From: a virus
IMG/VR virus record: IMGVR_UViG_3300017962_002050
Span: 1-25,086 of that record
Length of the DNA stretch: 25,086 bases
Strand: one strand, 5' to 3'
The notes under the pieces are model-generated. The model did no database searches, was not told where the DNA came from, and saw only the letters and a program-made list of their open reading frames with translations. Positions 24,153 to 25,086 of this stretch are shown in pieces (position 1 is the stretch's first letter; every line of letters starts with the position of its first letter). The position numbers and the translations under genes were made by a program.

Positions 24153-24578
24153 ATGTTTAGTTCAATAAGAATTGCTATTGTTTTAACACTACTTGCTGCC
24201 GCAGGTGGCGGCTACATGTATGTTAAGAAATTACAAAGCGATTTAGATACTGCTAGAGCAAATGTTGCAAAGATGGAAATCGCTGTACAAACTAGCGAAC
24301 AAAGTCTTAAACTTGAAAGAGCAGAATCTGCAAGACTTGGAGAACTAAACAGTCAGTTAAGTGCTGACCTACAAAAAGCAGAGCAGTACGGAGATGAACT
24401 TCGTTCTACTCTGCAAAAACATAACCTTACACACTTGGCTAATAAAAAGCCAGGTTTGATACAAAAGAGAATGCAAAATGCGACTGATAAACTATGGGAT
24501 GATCTTGAGTCTATCACTGCTCCTTCTACAGGGGTGCAGCCTACTGACTCCGGAACCACAGATAGTAACAGTAACTAA
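24153..24578 (+). CDS. Rz: Inner-membrane spanin subunit (Rz-like)
   Basis: This 141-residue protein has one N-terminal membrane segment (about residues 5-22: IRIAIVLTLLAAAGGGYMYV) followed by a long periplasmic region predicted to be helical and coiled (about 25-90, rich in L, A, E, K and S) and a Ser/Thr-rich end. This is the usual shape of the i-spanin Rz, which spans the periplasm with an o-spanin to fuse the membranes at the end of lysis. It lies directly after the endolysin. The ATG at 24153 is favoured: it is the only start that gives the N-terminal membrane segment directly, and the upstream extension (from 24072) overlaps the endolysin and adds Cys/Arg-rich residues. Its 3' end overlaps the o-spanin gene in another frame. 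Confidence 0.85.
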   Translation: MFSSIRIAIVLTLLAAAGGGYMYVKKLQSDLDTARANVAKMEIAVQTSEQSLKLERAESARLGELNSQLSADLQKAEQYGDELRSTLQKHNLTHLANKKPGLIQKRMQNATDKLWDDLESITAPSTGVQPTDSGTTDSNSN

Positions 24579-24858
24579 TACAGTAAAAACCACTGTACCA
24601 ATAGTTGCTCACCCTAAAGGCGTTCAATTGAACGATGTTAAAATCTATGTGGTTTCAAAAGAGAATTACGATGAGTTTATAAAAGACTTTGAAGCAAAAA
24701 ATGGCGGCGATGCTTACATTGCGATCTCTGTAAAAGACTACGAAAACCTTTCTTTAAACTTTGCTGAACTACGTAGGTATATAGAACAGCAAAAGCAAAT
24801 CATTCTTTACTACGAAGAAGCAGTAAAGCCAGAAGAAAAAACTCCAGAATCTAAATAA
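24478..24858 (+). CDS. Rz1: Outer-membrane lipoprotein spanin subunit (Rz1-like), out-of-frame overlap with Rz
   Basis: This 126-residue protein has a lipoprotein signal: a short basic start (MRLINYG), a hydrophobic run and the lipobox L17-Q-G-C20. The residue after the cysteine is Ser, which favours outer-membrane placement. The first 101 bases (24478-24578) overlap the end of the Rz-like gene in a different frame. The remaining part is periplasmic and unusually long for Rz1, with an ELRRYIEQQKQIILYYEEAV helix near its end (about 95-114). The arrangement is that of a two-component spanin with embedded o-spanin. A purine-rich AAAGAGA lies about 8 nt upstream of the ATG. An in-frame ATG at 24499 is an alternative start. 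Confidence 0.82.
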   Translation: MRLINYGMILSLSLLLLQGCSLLTPEPQIVTVTNTVKTTVPIVAHPKGVQLNDVKIYVVSKENYDEFIKDFEAKNGGDAYIAISVKDYENLSLNFAELRRYIEQQKQIILYYEEAVKPEEKTPESK

Positions 24859-24861
24859 ATA
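24854..24861 (+). promoter_or_regulatory. Possible late promoter motif AATAAATA
   Basis: AATAAATA just after the o-spanin stop (24856-24858 overlaps it) ends 25 nt before the ATG at 24887. It differs from the GATAAATA boxes by one base. It would drive the membrane-protein gene at the right end. An ordinary AGGGG (24877-24881) serves as ribosome site. Confidence 0.45.
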
Positions 24862-24886
24862 CACATAGTAAAACATAGGGGTTATT

Positions 24887-25086
24887 ATGTGGGAAATGAT
24901 ACAACAGATGGCGGGAGACCGTCTTTGGATCTACACTAGTATTGCAGGGTCATTACTAGGTGCGGCGTTTTTGTTCTGGTTCAAAGATACAAAAATGGCA
25001 ATATGGGCAGTAAGCAAGTTTGATCGTACATTAGAGTATCTAGCAATACGCTGGGGTTGGACTTGGCTCCAAAACGATCCAAATGC
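24887..25086 (+). CDS. N-terminal part of a small membrane protein (3' end cut by window end; holin candidate)
   Basis: From ATG 24887 an open frame runs to the window end (66 complete codons). The visible part has a first membrane segment (about residues 14-32: WIYTSIAGSLLGAAFLFWF), then a charged stretch (KDTKMAIW, KFDRTLEYLAIRWGWTWLQNDPN). The frame at the window end (two leftover bases GC) joins exactly to the frame at base 1 (A), giving a 119-residue protein with three hydrophobic segments whose last 52 residues are at 1-160. It lies directly after endolysin and spanins, and is a small three-segment membrane protein in that reading, so a holin role is plausible. This is an inference from position and shape only. 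Confidence 0.75.
   Translation, partial: MWEMIQQMAGDRLWIYTSIAGSLLGAAFLFWFKDTKMAIWAVSKFDRTLEYLAIRWGWTWLQNDPN

Noticed and set aside
1-25086. tRNA genes, CRISPR arrays, insertion sequences, integrase or attachment sites
   Set aside because: Intergenic space is too small and no cloverleaf, repeat-spacer pattern, transposase or recombinase motif was seen.

Overview
This 25 kb, AT-rich window is tailed-phage DNA from a marine T4-like myovirus (cyanophage/pelagiphage type). The evidence is a dense, nearly all plus-strand gene layout, T4-family genes (gp31-type co-chaperonin, gp44 clamp loader, DexA exonuclease, dCMP deaminase), a run of T4-late-like GATAAATA promoters, and very large modular fibre/baseplate-type proteins. 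No photosynthesis gene is present. The ferredoxin is the 7Fe FdxA type common in Proteobacteria rather than the plant-type 2Fe-2S ferredoxin carried by cyanophages, so an alphaproteobacterial host such as a SAR11-type bacterium is a reasonable guess, but the host is not shown by the sequence.

Layout. 1-160: 3' end of a small membrane protein. 161-448 (minus): zinc-ribbon protein whose 3' end contains a plus-strand terminator. 510-860: IscA/HesB-type Fe-S carrier, coupled to 863-9391, a giant 2842-residue virion protein. 9391-15510: four fibre/adhesin-like proteins and a 1055-residue Ig-like repeat protein. Several of these transcription units are preceded by GATAAATA about 21 nt before the start codon. 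15513-17510: small conserved protein, a truncated DnaE-like protein, an unknown, a gp31-like co-chaperonin and a MazG-like pyrophosphatase. 17570-21098: a near-perfect sigma-70 promoter drives a six-gene overlapping operon (dexA, gp44, fdxA, a 2OG-Fe(II) oxygenase, thyX, cd), which ends in a hairpin shared with the convergent phoH. 21985-25086: two conserved unknowns, then a lysis cassette of GH19-like endolysin, i-spanin, an out-of-frame overlapping o-spanin, and the 5' end of a small membrane protein.

How the genes work together. The sigma-70 operon looks early: replication (clamp loader, exonuclease), dTMP synthesis (dCMP deaminase then ThyX) and a ferredoxin. The GATAAATA units look late: virion proteins, head-folding chaperone and lysis. 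Two Fe-S genes sit in different temporal classes: the A-type carrier is with late virion genes and the ferredoxin is with early nucleotide genes.

The most unusual observations are: (1) the two window ends join in frame into one plausible 119-residue membrane protein, which suggests a circular or permuted sequence; (2) the 7Fe ferredoxin beside ThyX; (3) the Fe-S carrier co-transcribed with a giant virion protein; (4) a DnaE-like protein that stops just where the catalytic aspartates should begin; and (5) a four-copy Cys-RD-G module in the giant protein. No tRNA, CRISPR, IS element or integrase was seen, and no intergenic stretch exceeds about 160 nt.
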